Assembly (NCBI RefSeq): GCF_002744755.1 | Contig: NZ_KZ319297.1 | Location: 39,796 to 103,795, forward strand | Direction: 5' to 3' | DNA length: 64,000 nt | Source: Leeuwenhoekiella nanhaiensis | GTDB taxonomy: Bacteria; Bacteroidota; Bacteroidia; Flavobacteriales; Flavobacteriaceae | In this document: piece by piece, positions 51,681 to 61,642 of the stretch | Position numbering within the stretch: the first letter of the stretch is position 1 | How the letters are laid out: each line of letters opens with the position of its first letter | Made by a program: the position numbers and the translations under genes | Notes under the pieces: model-generated | Database searches by the model: none | The model's input: the letters and a program-made list of their open reading frames with translations, nothing else | Told to the model about the DNA's origin: nothing

Positions 51681-54600
51681 ATGTCCCGAAGTTGTCTTTC
51701 TTTTTTAATTGCCTTGCTGATACTAGCATCCTGTGCAAAACAAAGCCAGGATCCTGTTATGCTGACGGCTCTTGAAGATACCGGTATTGACTTTAGTAAT
51801 GATTTGACCAGCACAACCCAACTCAACATTCTCAATTATTTGTACTTCTACAATGGCGCCGGGACGGCAATTGCAGATTTTAACAATGATGGTCTTCAGG
51901 ATATTTACTTTACCGGAAATCTGGTAAACGATAAACTCTACCTCAATCAGGGCAACTTAAAATTTAAAGACATCAGCAAAGAATCCGGAATAAAGAATAC
52001 CGATTGGAACACCGGTGTTACCACAGTTGATATCAATGCAGACGGTCTTCTTGATATTTATGTGTGCACGGTAAGTGGACATCTGGATCTTCAAGGTCAC
52101 AACAAATTATTTATCAATCAAGGCGTAAAAAACGGAGTTCCCTTATTTAAAGAAGTTGCCGCAGACTACGACCTGGATTATGCTGGTCTTTCAACTCAAG
52201 CTACTTTCTTTGACTACGATCTGGACGGTGATCTCGATATGTACCTGCTCAACCACTCGGTTCATCCCAATTCAAACTATGGCCGGGCGGCAATACGCGC
52301 TGTTTCAGACAGCCTGCGAGGCGATAAATTATATCAAAACAACAATAGCTATTTTACAGATGTCACTTCAGCTGCCGGGATTTTAAGCAGCAAAATAGGC
52401 TACGGCCTTGGGGTTTCGGTTTCTGATTTAAATAATGACAACTACCCGGATCTCTATATTGCCAATGACTTCTTTGAAAACGACTACGTCTATCTCAATA
52501 ATCAGGATGGAAGCTTTACAGAGGTAAATACATCAGAAAATCTGCTTGGGCATACTTCTCACTTTTCAATGGGAAGCGCTATCGCCGATCTTAACAACGA
52601 TAGCCATCCCGATATTTTGAGTCTTGACATGCTACCCGAAGATCTCGAAGTACTGAAAGCTTCAGGTACCGAATACACCTACCCCATCTATCAAAATCAA
52701 TTGCGCAACGGTTACGATTATCAGTTTATGCAAAATGCGTTGCAACTCAATCTGGGAAACAACCGATTTGCCGAAACCGCCTTTCAAAGCGGTATCGCCG
52801 CAACCGAATGGTCTTGGAGTCCGCTGGCGGCTGATTTTGATAATGACGGCTTTAAAGATTTATACATTGCCAACGGGATTTTGGGCGCAACCAACGATAT
52901 GGACTTCGTGAGTTTTATCTCAAACGAATCCATTCAAAAGCGATTGGGCAAAAACATGTCTGGAGCCGAACTCGAATTTATCAAGCAATTACCGCAAACC
53001 CACGTGCCCAATTACGCCTACAAAAACAACGCTGACGGCACCTTTACCGATGTGACCCAAAGCTGGACAGCAAACACGCCCTCGTTTAGCAACGGAGCTT
53101 CGTATGCCGATCTGGATAATGACGGCGACCTCGATATAGTGGTGAATAACATCAACGCGAAAGCTTTTATCCTGGAGAATAAAACCACAAACCCCGGGAT
53201 TCAGATTCAGTTTAAGGGTGAAAAAGAAAACACCTTCGGAATCGGCACAAAACTCACCACCTTCTCTGGCGATACCATTCAGTTTTTTGAGAATTATACC
53301 GCAACCGGGTTTATGTCTGCCGTACCGCCTTCGGTAGTAATCGGTTTGGGTAAAGCTTCCCAAATTGACTCAATTCAGGTCCTTTGGCCTTCCGGGAAAA
53401 CCCAGTCTTTGAAAAACATCAGCACCGGTTTGATTTTAGAAGAAAAAAATGCTCAGGTAAAACCCCTGACAAGAACTTTGATAAAGCCCGAAATCAACTG
53501 GATTCAGGATTCTCTGAACCTCAATTTCACGCATAAAGACGGTTCTTCCATCGAATTTAGCCGCGACCCGCTTGTGCCTTACGCCGGCACAAATACGGGT
53601 CCGCAAATTGAACGGGGTGACTTTAATCAGGACGGATTGGATGACCTAATCATTCTCGGTGCCAAAGCTCAAAAAACGGCACTTTTCCTTCAAAATAAAG
53701 ACGGAAGCTTTACAGATTCTTTTTTACCCGCAGCCGATGACGATGCCATCAACGAGGATACTGCAGTCGCGATTTTTGATGCGGACGGAAACGGTACTCC
53801 CGACATTGCCATCGCCAGTGGCGGCAACGAGTTCACACAGGGAAAAGCACTTACTCCACGCCTCTATCTCAACACAAACGGAAGCTTTCAGAAGTCAAAA
53901 AACGCATTTGAAGGCATTAATCTTAACGCTTCTCAGATTAAAGCGGTTGATTTAAATGCAGATGGAAGTCTCGATCTTTCGATTACAGCTGATTTGGTTC
54001 CGCAGGAATTCGGGGCCACACCACAACAGTACCTGTTGAAAAACGACGGCTCCGGTAATTTTACAGATATTACACAAAGCTATGCTCCCGAATTTCAAAG
54101 CATCGGTAACGTAAAAGACATCATCTGGGCAGACCTCGATCAAAATGGTTATCCCGACGCTATCGTATGCGGCCATTGGATGCCGATTTCCATCTTTACT
54201 AATGACGGAAAGCAATTAAAACCGGTGGATTCGGAAAGTTTGCACTACACAAACGGACTTTGGAACAGCCTTCAGGTGGCCGATTTTGACGGAGACGGAG
54301 ACTTAGATATCGTTGCCGGAAACTGGGGCCTGAATACCCGCCTTAATGCTTCGGTTGAAGAGCCGCTGAACCTGTACCGTTTCGATTTTGACGCTAACGG
54401 AAAAATTGATCCGGTGACTACTTATTTTTATAAAGGAACCGAAACGGTTTTGGCTACTAAAGACGAACTCGTAAAACAGCTGCCCTATCTCAACAAACGT
54501 TTTCTGAGTTATAAAGCTTTCGCGAAAGCGAGCATTACCGATTTACTTTCCGCAGAGAAACTGAAAAAAGCCGAAAAAAAACAGGTATTTACTCTCGCAA

Positions 54601-54962
54601 GTACGTATTTTGAAAACACCGGTAATTTCAGTTTTAAAGCACATCAGCTTCCTTTTATGGCTCAAATTACCAGCGTGAAAAACATCGTGGCTTACGATTT
54701 TAATGAAGACGGACGTGAAGATCTGCTTTTGCTGGGCAACGATAGTGAAATCAGCACCCAACTGGGCAGACTCGACGCTTCTCACGGTGTATTTTTACTC
54801 AATAAAGGCACAACATTTGAGTACGCAGATGCACCGAAAATTAACATTACCGGAGCGGTGCGCAGCAGTGCATTTTTTAATTTAAACAGCGAACCCTATC
54901 TTATTTTGGGGCGCAACAACGACAAACCTATTTTTATAAAAAAGCCCAAAATGGGCTTGTAA
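51681..54962 (+). CDS. VCBS/FG-GAP repeat lipoprotein with ASPIC/UnbV domain (copy 1)
   Basis: A 1,093-residue lipoprotein (lipobox LASC, Cys18). Repeated Ca-binding FG-GAP/VCBS motifs form one or two beta-propellers, for example DFNNDGLQDIYF (about 65), DINADGLLDIYV, DYDLDGDLDMYL, DLNNDNYPDLYI and DLDNDGDLDIVV (about 478). The ASPIC/UnbV domain (about 505-590) carries VIGLGKASQIDSIQVLWPSG. A second propeller region follows (about 615-1060). About 180 bp from susD across a terminator. It contains one palindrome copy at 54516-54529. The function of the family is not established. It probably binds or processes a surface ligand. Confidence 0.9.
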   Translation: MSRSCLSFLIALLILASCAKQSQDPVMLTALEDTGIDFSNDLTSTTQLNILNYLYFYNGAGTAIADFNNDGLQDIYFTGNLVNDKLYLNQGNLKFKDISKESGIKNTDWNTGVTTVDINADGLLDIYVCTVSGHLDLQGHNKLFINQGVKNGVPLFKEVAADYDLDYAGLSTQATFFDYDLDGDLDMYLLNHSVHPNSNYGRAAIRAVSDSLRGDKLYQNNNSYFTDVTSAAGILSSKIGYGLGVSVSDLNNDNYPDLYIANDFFENDYVYLNNQDGSFTEVNTSENLLGHTSHFSMGSAIADLNNDSHPDILSLDMLPEDLEVLKASGTEYTYPIYQNQLRNGYDYQFMQNALQLNLGNNRFAETAFQSGIAATEWSWSPLAADFDNDGFKDLYIANGILGATNDMDFVSFISNESIQKRLGKNMSGAELEFIKQLPQTHVPNYAYKNNADGTFTDVTQSWTANTPSFSNGASYADLDNDGDLDIVVNNINAKAFILENKTTNPGIQIQFKGEKENTFGIGTKLTTFSGDTIQFFENYTATGFMSAVPPSVVIGLGKASQIDSIQVLWPSGKTQSLKNISTGLILEEKNAQVKPLTRTLIKPEINWIQDSLNLNFTHKDGSSIEFSRDPLVPYAGTNTGPQIERGDFNQDGLDDLIILGAKAQKTALFLQNKDGSFTDSFLPAADDDAINEDTAVAIFDADGNGTPDIAIASGGNEFTQGKALTPRLYLNTNGSFQKSKNAFEGINLNASQIKAVDLNADGSLDLSITADLVPQEFGATPQQYLLKNDGSGNFTDITQSYAPEFQSIGNVKDIIWADLDQNGYPDAIVCGHWMPISIFTNDGKQLKPVDSESLHYTNGLWNSLQVADFDGDGDLDIVAGNWGLNTRLNASVEEPLNLYRFDFDANGKIDPVTTYFYKGTETVLATKDELVKQLPYLNKRFLSYKAFAKASITDLLSAEKLKKAEKKQVFTLASTYFENTGNFSFKAHQLPFMAQITSVKNIVAYDFNEDGREDLLLLGNDSEISTQLGRLDASHGVFLLNKGTTFEYADAPKINITGAVRSSAFFNLNSEPYLILGRNNDKPIFIKKPKMGL
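54516..54529. repeat. 14-bp perfect palindrome GCTTTCGCGAAAGC within coding
   Basis: Fourth copy in the window. It encodes AFAKA in the first VCBS gene. Confidence 0.85.
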
Positions 54963-55022
54963 TAATTAATATCCGAAAACCTGATTCTAGCATAGTGCAT
55001 CTGTGCTTAAAAAATATAATTG

Positions 55023-58000
55023 ATGAAAAATGTGTTTATGAATAGCTTAAAGCAAATTACCTTTTTCGGCTTATGCCTTCTTTTTGCAGCCTGCGGCAAA
55101 GACAGTTCAGAAACCCAGGAAACCGGGCCTCAGGAACCCAAACTTTTTAGTCTTTTGGGGCCTGAAACCACAGGTATCGATTTTGTAAATGCCATCCAGA
55201 ACGAAAAAGACTTTAATATTTTCAAATACCGCAATTTCTACAACGGCGGTGGCGTGGCTATTGGCGATATCAATAACGACGGACTTGCAGACATCTATTT
55301 GACTGCCAATATGGGCCAAAACAAACTTTACCTTAACAAGGGCGATTTCAAGTTTGAAGATATTACCGAAAAAGCCGGTGTAGCTGGTAATAAACCCTGG
55401 TCTACCGGTGTGGTGATGGCCGATGTAAATGCAGACGGCCTGCTTGACATTTACGTTAGTAACGCAGGGAATATGGAAGGCGACAACCACGACAACGACC
55501 TGTACATTAACAACGGCGACCTTACCTTTACCGAAAAGGCAGAACAATACAATCTTGCAAAAACCGGCTTCTCCACTCAAGCAAGCTTTTTTGACTACGA
55601 TAAAGATGGTGATCTCGATGTGTATATTCTTAACAACAGCAACGTACCTGTAAGTGGTTTGGGCTATGCCGAGCAACGCGATACCCGTGCTGAAAACTGG
55701 GAAAACGTACCCGATATCTTTAAAGGCGTGGGCGATCTCTTGATGCGTAACGACGGGGATACCTTTACTGATGTGAGCGAGGAAGCAGGCATTTACGGCA
55801 GTCTTATTGGCTTTGGTCTGGGCGTAATGGTTACCGACATCAACAACGACCTTTGGCCGGACATCTACATTTCAAACGACTTTTACGAGCGTGATTACCT
55901 GTACATCAACCAGCAGGATGGTACGTTTAGCGAAGAGATTAAAGACTGGACCTCGCACCTGTCACTTTCGGCGATGGGCGTTGACATTTCAGACGTCAAC
56001 AACGATGGTTTGCAGGATATTTTTATCACCGATATGCTTCCGGAGCCGGAAGAGCGCGTAAAATCGGTGATGGAGTTTGACAGCTACAATGTGTACAAAC
56101 TCAAGCAGAGCAAAGACTTTTACCAGCAATTTATTCAGAATACGCTACAGATCAACAACGGTAACGGCAGCTTTTCGGAAACCGCTTATTACAGTGGCGT
56201 TGATGCGACCGACTGGAGCTGGGCGGGCTTGCTGGTTGACCTGGACAACGACGGCTACCGCGATATTTACGTCACAAACGGTATCAATCACGACCTGACT
56301 GATCTGGATTTTGTTGATTTTTTCGCTAACGAAATCATTCAAAATATGGCTCTTACCGGCAAACGCCAGGCCATTGATTCCATCATCAATAAAATGCCGA
56401 AAAAACCTTTGGTGAATGCGGTTTACCGAAACAAAAAAGAACTGAAATTTGAAAATGCAGCCACACTTTGGGGACTTGACCAGCCGGGTATGTCAAACGG
56501 TTCGGCCTACGGGGACCTCGATAACGACGGCGATCTGGATTTGGTAGTTAATAATGTAAATATGCAGGCCTTTGTGTACCGCAATGAGGCCGAAGAGCAA
56601 ACCCAAAACCGTTACCTAAGCATCAGCTTTAAAGGTGGCGAGAAAAATCCGTTTGCCGTGGGCGCTTCGGTACGACTGTATTTTGACAATCAGCAGATTT
56701 ATCAGGAATTGTATCCGGTGCGCGGTTTTCAGTCTTCTATGGATTATGAGATGACCATAGGTCTGGGACAAACGCAAAAGCTCGACTCGTTGCGCGTACT
56801 TTGGCCTAACGACAAAACCCAATTATTGACCGATGTTGCCACCAATCAAACCCTAAATCTCAGTCAGGCAGAGGCCACCGAAACTTTTGTTCCGCGTAAG
56901 AAAAATGCAGGACCTCAGTTACTCACTGAAATTAGCAACAACAGTCTTAAAGCCAATCCCGAGAACGCCTACAACGACTTTGATTATGAAGGTTTGATCG
57001 CCAAAAAACTTTCGCAGGAGGGTCCGGCTCTTGCCGTGGGTGACGTAAATGGAGATGGAAACGAAGATGTTTTTGTGGGTGCCCCAAGCGGAAGCGCGGC
57101 AACACTCTATCTGCATTCCGGTGACGGAAAACTGACTCCGAAAAATCAGGCTGTTTTTACGACTGACGACTATTTCGAAGACACCGCCGCTGCGCTTTTT
57201 GACGCCGACGGTGACGGAGACCTCGATTTGTTGGTGGCTTCGGGCGGAAACGAGGTAGATAAAAAAGAACTCTTCAGACCCCGATTATACCTCAACGACG
57301 GCAAAGGGAATTTCACCAAATCGCCCAACGAACTGCCTTCGGCCTTTCAAAATATGAGCGCGGTAGCACCAAATGATTTTGACGGTGACGGCGATATCGA
57401 TGTGTTTATCGGTTCGCGCAGTGTAGTGGGCGTTTACGGGGTTGATCCGCAGCAGTTGTTTTTAGAAAATACCGGCAACGGCATTTTTGTAGATGCGACT
57501 GAGCGTTTGGCCTACGACCTCAAAGATGCCGGAATGGTCACCGATGCGCTTTGGCTTGATATTGATAGCAACGGTTTTGACGATCTGATCACCGTTTCCG
57601 AATGGGGCACGCCACACATTTACCGCAATTCAGGCCGCAGACTTTCTGAAAAAGAAAGTAACCTGAGCGATAAAACCGGCTGGTGGAACACCCTTGCGGC
57701 AACCGATATTGACAACGACGGCGATATGGATCTGGTTTTGGGTAACGAAGGCGAAAACCTGCATTACCTGCCCACAGTCGAAAACCCGATGGTGATGTAC
57801 ATCAATGATTTTGACAACAACGGCACCATCGAGCAAATCACGACCATGCGTAAAAACGGAAAGGACTATCCGCTGCATCAGAAGAAAGAGATCACGGCGC
57901 AAATGACTTCGCTTAAAAAGCAAAACCTGAAAGCTTCAGACTACGCAAGCCGTTTTATAGACGAGATCGTTTCGCCTGAAAGCCTTAAAAACGCTATTAA

Positions 58001-58388
58001 AAAAGAAGTGAGCTACTCCCAATCGGTGATCGCGATTAATGACGGCAAGGGGAATTTCAGCTTTAAAGCCCTGCCTTACCAGACGCAACTGTCCTGCGTG
58101 TGTGATATTTTGGCTACAGATTTAAATAAAGACGGCCTTGCAGACCTCATTATGGCGGGCAACAATTTTGAATTTAAACCGCAATATTCGCAACTGGATG
58201 CCAACTATGGTAACGTTTTGCTCAACACCGGCGGCGATAATTTTGACTGGCAGAATTACAGCAAAAGCGGATTCTTTGTAAAAGATGAAGTGAAGCAACT
58301 GGCGACTTTTAGCGATAAAAACGGAAACACCTTTGTCATCGCTGCCATAAACGATAAAAAACCAAAGATTTTTGAACTCAATAACTAA
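55023..58388 (+). CDS. VCBS/FG-GAP repeat lipoprotein with ASPIC/UnbV domain (copy 2)
   Basis: A 1,121-residue lipoprotein. I use ATG 55023 rather than the TTG three bases upstream. Lipobox LFAAC, with GKDSSE after the Cys. Domain order matches copy 1: propeller (about 50-480; DINNDGLADIYL, DVNADGLLDIYV, DYDKDGDLDVYI), ASPIC/UnbV (about 515-600; LGQTQKLDSLRVLWPNDK), second propeller (about 640-1085; DVNGDGNEDVFV, DADGDGDLDLLV). 60 bp from copy 1. The last 17 bp overlap the start of copy 3, so the two are coupled. The three copies clearly arose by tandem duplication, but are strongly diverged. Confidence 0.9.
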   Translation: MKNVFMNSLKQITFFGLCLLFAACGKDSSETQETGPQEPKLFSLLGPETTGIDFVNAIQNEKDFNIFKYRNFYNGGGVAIGDINNDGLADIYLTANMGQNKLYLNKGDFKFEDITEKAGVAGNKPWSTGVVMADVNADGLLDIYVSNAGNMEGDNHDNDLYINNGDLTFTEKAEQYNLAKTGFSTQASFFDYDKDGDLDVYILNNSNVPVSGLGYAEQRDTRAENWENVPDIFKGVGDLLMRNDGDTFTDVSEEAGIYGSLIGFGLGVMVTDINNDLWPDIYISNDFYERDYLYINQQDGTFSEEIKDWTSHLSLSAMGVDISDVNNDGLQDIFITDMLPEPEERVKSVMEFDSYNVYKLKQSKDFYQQFIQNTLQINNGNGSFSETAYYSGVDATDWSWAGLLVDLDNDGYRDIYVTNGINHDLTDLDFVDFFANEIIQNMALTGKRQAIDSIINKMPKKPLVNAVYRNKKELKFENAATLWGLDQPGMSNGSAYGDLDNDGDLDLVVNNVNMQAFVYRNEAEEQTQNRYLSISFKGGEKNPFAVGASVRLYFDNQQIYQELYPVRGFQSSMDYEMTIGLGQTQKLDSLRVLWPNDKTQLLTDVATNQTLNLSQAEATETFVPRKKNAGPQLLTEISNNSLKANPENAYNDFDYEGLIAKKLSQEGPALAVGDVNGDGNEDVFVGAPSGSAATLYLHSGDGKLTPKNQAVFTTDDYFEDTAAALFDADGDGDLDLLVASGGNEVDKKELFRPRLYLNDGKGNFTKSPNELPSAFQNMSAVAPNDFDGDGDIDVFIGSRSVVGVYGVDPQQLFLENTGNGIFVDATERLAYDLKDAGMVTDALWLDIDSNGFDDLITVSEWGTPHIYRNSGRRLSEKESNLSDKTGWWNTLAATDIDNDGDMDLVLGNEGENLHYLPTVENPMVMYINDFDNNGTIEQITTMRKNGKDYPLHQKKEITAQMTSLKKQNLKASDYASRFIDEIVSPESLKNAIKKEVSYSQSVIAINDGKGNFSFKALPYQTQLSCVCDILATDLNKDGLADLIMAGNNFEFKPQYSQLDANYGNVLLNTGGDNFDWQNYSKSGFFVKDEVKQLATFSDKNGNTFVIAAINDKKPKIFELNN

Positions 58389-61300
58389 AATAAGCCTGCT
58401 GGCTCTGCTTGGGATGCTTAGCTACTCGTGCTCAGATAAGCCCGAGTTGTTTACCAATCCCGATACGCAAAAGGCCGGTATCAGCTTTCAAAATACACTG
58501 ACCGCCAACGAGGATATGAACATCCTCGACTACCTCTATTTCTACAATGGTGGCGGGCTCGCGATAGGTGACATCAACAACGATGGATTGCCGGATATTT
58601 ATTTCTCAGGAAATCAGGTGAAAAATCAGTTGTACCTCAATAAGGGCAATTTGCAATTTGAAGACATAACCGAAACCGCCGGTGTGGCCGGAAACAGCGA
58701 CTGGAATACCGGCGCGGTGATGGGCGATGTTAACGGTGACGGCTTTCTGGATATTTACGTGTGCGCCGTGGTGGGCCTCAACGGTCTGGATGGTAACAAC
58801 GAACTGTTTATCAATAACGGCGACGGCACCTTTACCGAAAGTGCTGCGCAATACGGCCTGGACCTTGACACGTTTTCGTCTTCTGCTGCCTTTTTAGATT
58901 ACGATCTGGATGGAGATCTGGACGTCTACATCCTCAATCACGCGGTGCATACGCAGAGCTCTTTTGGCAAAGCCGAATTGCGCTACGAGCGAAATCCGCA
59001 AACCGGAGACCGCCTGATGCGGAACGATGGCGGACGTTTTACAGACGTGAGCGAAGAAGCCGGTATTTACGGCGGAATCAATTCGTATGGCCTGGGTATC
59101 GCGGTGTCTGATTTTAACCTGGACGGCTATCCCGATTTGTACATTGGCAACGATTTTCACGAGGATGATTATTACTACATCAACAACGGCGACGGCACTT
59201 TTACCGAAGATTTAAAAGGTCATTTTGGGCATACCAGCAGATTTTCAATGGGAAGTGATGTGGCTGATCTCAATCACGACGGCTGGCCCGATTTGATCTC
59301 GCTTGATATGTTGCCGCAGGATGAAAACGTACTCAAGTCAACGGAAGGCGATGACAACATTCAAACCCAGCGTTTGCGTACAGACCGCTACGGCTATCAT
59401 TATCAGTTTACCCGCAATATGCTGTTTATAAACCGCGAGGGTGGCGATTATCAGGAAACCGCATTATTGAGTGGCGTTGCAGCGACCGACTGGAGTTGGA
59501 GTGCGCTTTTTGGCGATTACAATCAGGATATGCAGCAGGATTTGTTTATCTCAAACGGAATCCCAAAAAGACCTAACGACCTCGATTACATCAAATTTGT
59601 TTCGAGCGATCAGATTCAGAATAAAATCAACAACACGGCGCTGATAGATCAAAAAGCCCTGGAGCTTATGCCCGGCGGCGTTACCCGCAACTATGTTTAT
59701 GAGGGCAGTGAAGACCTTCAGTTTAAAGACCGAAGTGAAACCTGGATCGCAAACGACACGCTCGTGTCGGGTGCTACGGCTTACGCTGACCTCGACAATG
59801 ATGGAGATCTTGATTTGGTCACTAATAACATCAACACCGCTCCTACCCTTTACATCAACCAAACCAACGATAAGGCCAGCTATCTCAAACTCTATTTGAA
59901 GTCGGCTTGGCAAAATGATTTTGCGCTGGGCGCGAAAGTCCATGCCTATGCGAACGGGGTGCAGCAATTTAAAGAACTGTATCCGGTACGCGGGTTTCAG
60001 GCATCGTCTGAGCCGGTGATTCATTTTGGCTTTGGAAACCAAAAACAGGTAGATTCGATACGCATCATTTGGCCAGATCGCACCAGCCAGATGCTGGCCA
60101 ATATTGCTACAAATCAGACGTTGCAGATCAAACAGGAAAACACTTCGCCTTTTGACTATGCCACACTCAGACCGAAGCGAGAACTACTTTTTAAACCGGT
60201 AACTGACTCGCTGGGTCTTGATTTTGTGCATCAGGAAGATGCCTATTCTGACTTTGACCGCGAAAAGTTGATTCCCTATCTGGTAGGAGATCGCGGACCG
60301 GCTGTGGCTCAGGGCGATTTAAACGGCGACGGCAAAACCGATTTGTTTTTTGGCGGTTCTAAGTACCTATCCAGCAAAATCTATCTCCAAAGCGATTCAA
60401 CTTTTGTAGAAACGAAATATCCCGGAATCCAAAACGATTCGATTAACGAAGAAGTGGTTGCTGTGATTGCCGATTTCAACAATGACGGTAAAAACGATTT
60501 GATGACCGGTACCGGCGGAGGTGATTTTTACAACCGTGCAAAACCCCTGCTTGATGTGCTGTATCTTAATGAGGGAGCTAGTTTTAAAGCTTCGGCCCTG
60601 CCGGAATTGTTTGAAAACACTTCGGTTTTAGCGACCTACGATTACGACAGCGACGGCGATCTTGACGTATTTGCGGGTTCACAAAGCGTCACGGCAAGTT
60701 TCGGAAAGTTGCCTTCCTCCTATTTGCTTGAAAATAATCAGGGTACTTTTCGCGTAGCGCAGGAATTTAAAGAGCTTGGAATGGTCACCGCTGCGGTTTG
60801 GGATGATTTTGACGGAGACGGCAAAGCCGATTTGATCGCGGTGGGCGAATGGATGGCACCAACCTTTCTAAAAAACGAAGGCACAAAACTTAAACTGGTT
60901 TCTAAAACCGAAGAAGACCTCGAAGGCCTTTGGCAAAGCATCATTCCGTTTGATATAGATGATGATGGCGATACCGATTATATTGTGGGAAATTGGGGCG
61001 AAAACAGCAAGTTTCAGGCTTCGGCAGAAACGCCTATGAAAATGTATTACAGCGACTTTGACAACAACGGCCAGACCGAAACTATTGTAACCACAGCAAA
61101 AGACGGTAAATACTATCCGCTTATGGGTCTTGATGCGCTGGCGTCACAGGTGGTAAGTTTCCGCAAAAAGTATCAAAGTTACCGGGATTTTGCCGGACAG
61201 AGCATTGAAGATATCCTTAGCGATGAACAGTTAAAGAATTGCAAAATTCTAAACGTAAGTACACTGAAAACCGGATACTTACGAAACAACGGAAATTCAT

Positions 61301-61620
61301 TTGATTTCGTACCTTTGCCGCGCGATTTACAGGTTGCTCCCGTTATGGCTTTTTGCCTGTTTGACTTTGATGGAGATGGTAAGGAAGAGGTGCTTGCAGG
61401 TGGAAATTATTTTGGCGTACAACCCTTTCACGGAAGACTCGACAGTTTTACCGGAGCCCTGATTAACAGTGAAAGCAACATCGTTTCGGGTGAAAAACTC
61501 GGGTTAAAGTTTGCCGGAAAGTCCATACGTGATTTGTCTGTAATTCGTTTAAACGGGAAAAATTATTTGATGGCAACTGTAAATGACGCGCCTGTTCAGC
61601 TTTATGCTTTACAACCCTAA
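58372..61620 (+). CDS. VCBS/FG-GAP repeat lipoprotein with ASPIC/UnbV domain (copy 3)
   Basis: A 1,082-residue lipoprotein that starts at TTG 58372, inside the end of copy 2. Lipobox LSYSC (Cys20) followed by SDKPE. First propeller about 45-475 (DINNDGLPDIYF, DVNGDGFLDIYV, DYDLDGDLDVYI, DFNLDGYPDLYI). ASPIC/UnbV about 505-590 (FGFGNQKQVDSIRIIWPDRT). Second propeller about 630-1050 (DLNGDGKTDLFF, DFDGDGKADLIA). It is closer to copy 1 than to copy 2: both have LDMLPxDxxVLK and GVAATDWSWSAL-like blocks. It ends 22 bp before the haloperoxidase-like gene. Confidence 0.9.
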   Translation: MNSITKISLLALLGMLSYSCSDKPELFTNPDTQKAGISFQNTLTANEDMNILDYLYFYNGGGLAIGDINNDGLPDIYFSGNQVKNQLYLNKGNLQFEDITETAGVAGNSDWNTGAVMGDVNGDGFLDIYVCAVVGLNGLDGNNELFINNGDGTFTESAAQYGLDLDTFSSSAAFLDYDLDGDLDVYILNHAVHTQSSFGKAELRYERNPQTGDRLMRNDGGRFTDVSEEAGIYGGINSYGLGIAVSDFNLDGYPDLYIGNDFHEDDYYYINNGDGTFTEDLKGHFGHTSRFSMGSDVADLNHDGWPDLISLDMLPQDENVLKSTEGDDNIQTQRLRTDRYGYHYQFTRNMLFINREGGDYQETALLSGVAATDWSWSALFGDYNQDMQQDLFISNGIPKRPNDLDYIKFVSSDQIQNKINNTALIDQKALELMPGGVTRNYVYEGSEDLQFKDRSETWIANDTLVSGATAYADLDNDGDLDLVTNNINTAPTLYINQTNDKASYLKLYLKSAWQNDFALGAKVHAYANGVQQFKELYPVRGFQASSEPVIHFGFGNQKQVDSIRIIWPDRTSQMLANIATNQTLQIKQENTSPFDYATLRPKRELLFKPVTDSLGLDFVHQEDAYSDFDREKLIPYLVGDRGPAVAQGDLNGDGKTDLFFGGSKYLSSKIYLQSDSTFVETKYPGIQNDSINEEVVAVIADFNNDGKNDLMTGTGGGDFYNRAKPLLDVLYLNEGASFKASALPELFENTSVLATYDYDSDGDLDVFAGSQSVTASFGKLPSSYLLENNQGTFRVAQEFKELGMVTAAVWDDFDGDGKADLIAVGEWMAPTFLKNEGTKLKLVSKTEEDLEGLWQSIIPFDIDDDGDTDYIVGNWGENSKFQASAETPMKMYYSDFDNNGQTETIVTTAKDGKYYPLMGLDALASQVVSFRKKYQSYRDFAGQSIEDILSDEQLKNCKILNVSTLKTGYLRNNGNSFDFVPLPRDLQVAPVMAFCLFDFDGDGKEEVLAGGNYFGVQPFHGRLDSFTGALINSESNIVSGEKLGLKFAGKSIRDLSVIRLNGKNYLMATVNDAPVQLYALQP

Positions 61621-61642
61621 TTTTAGAAACAAGAAGTTTAGA

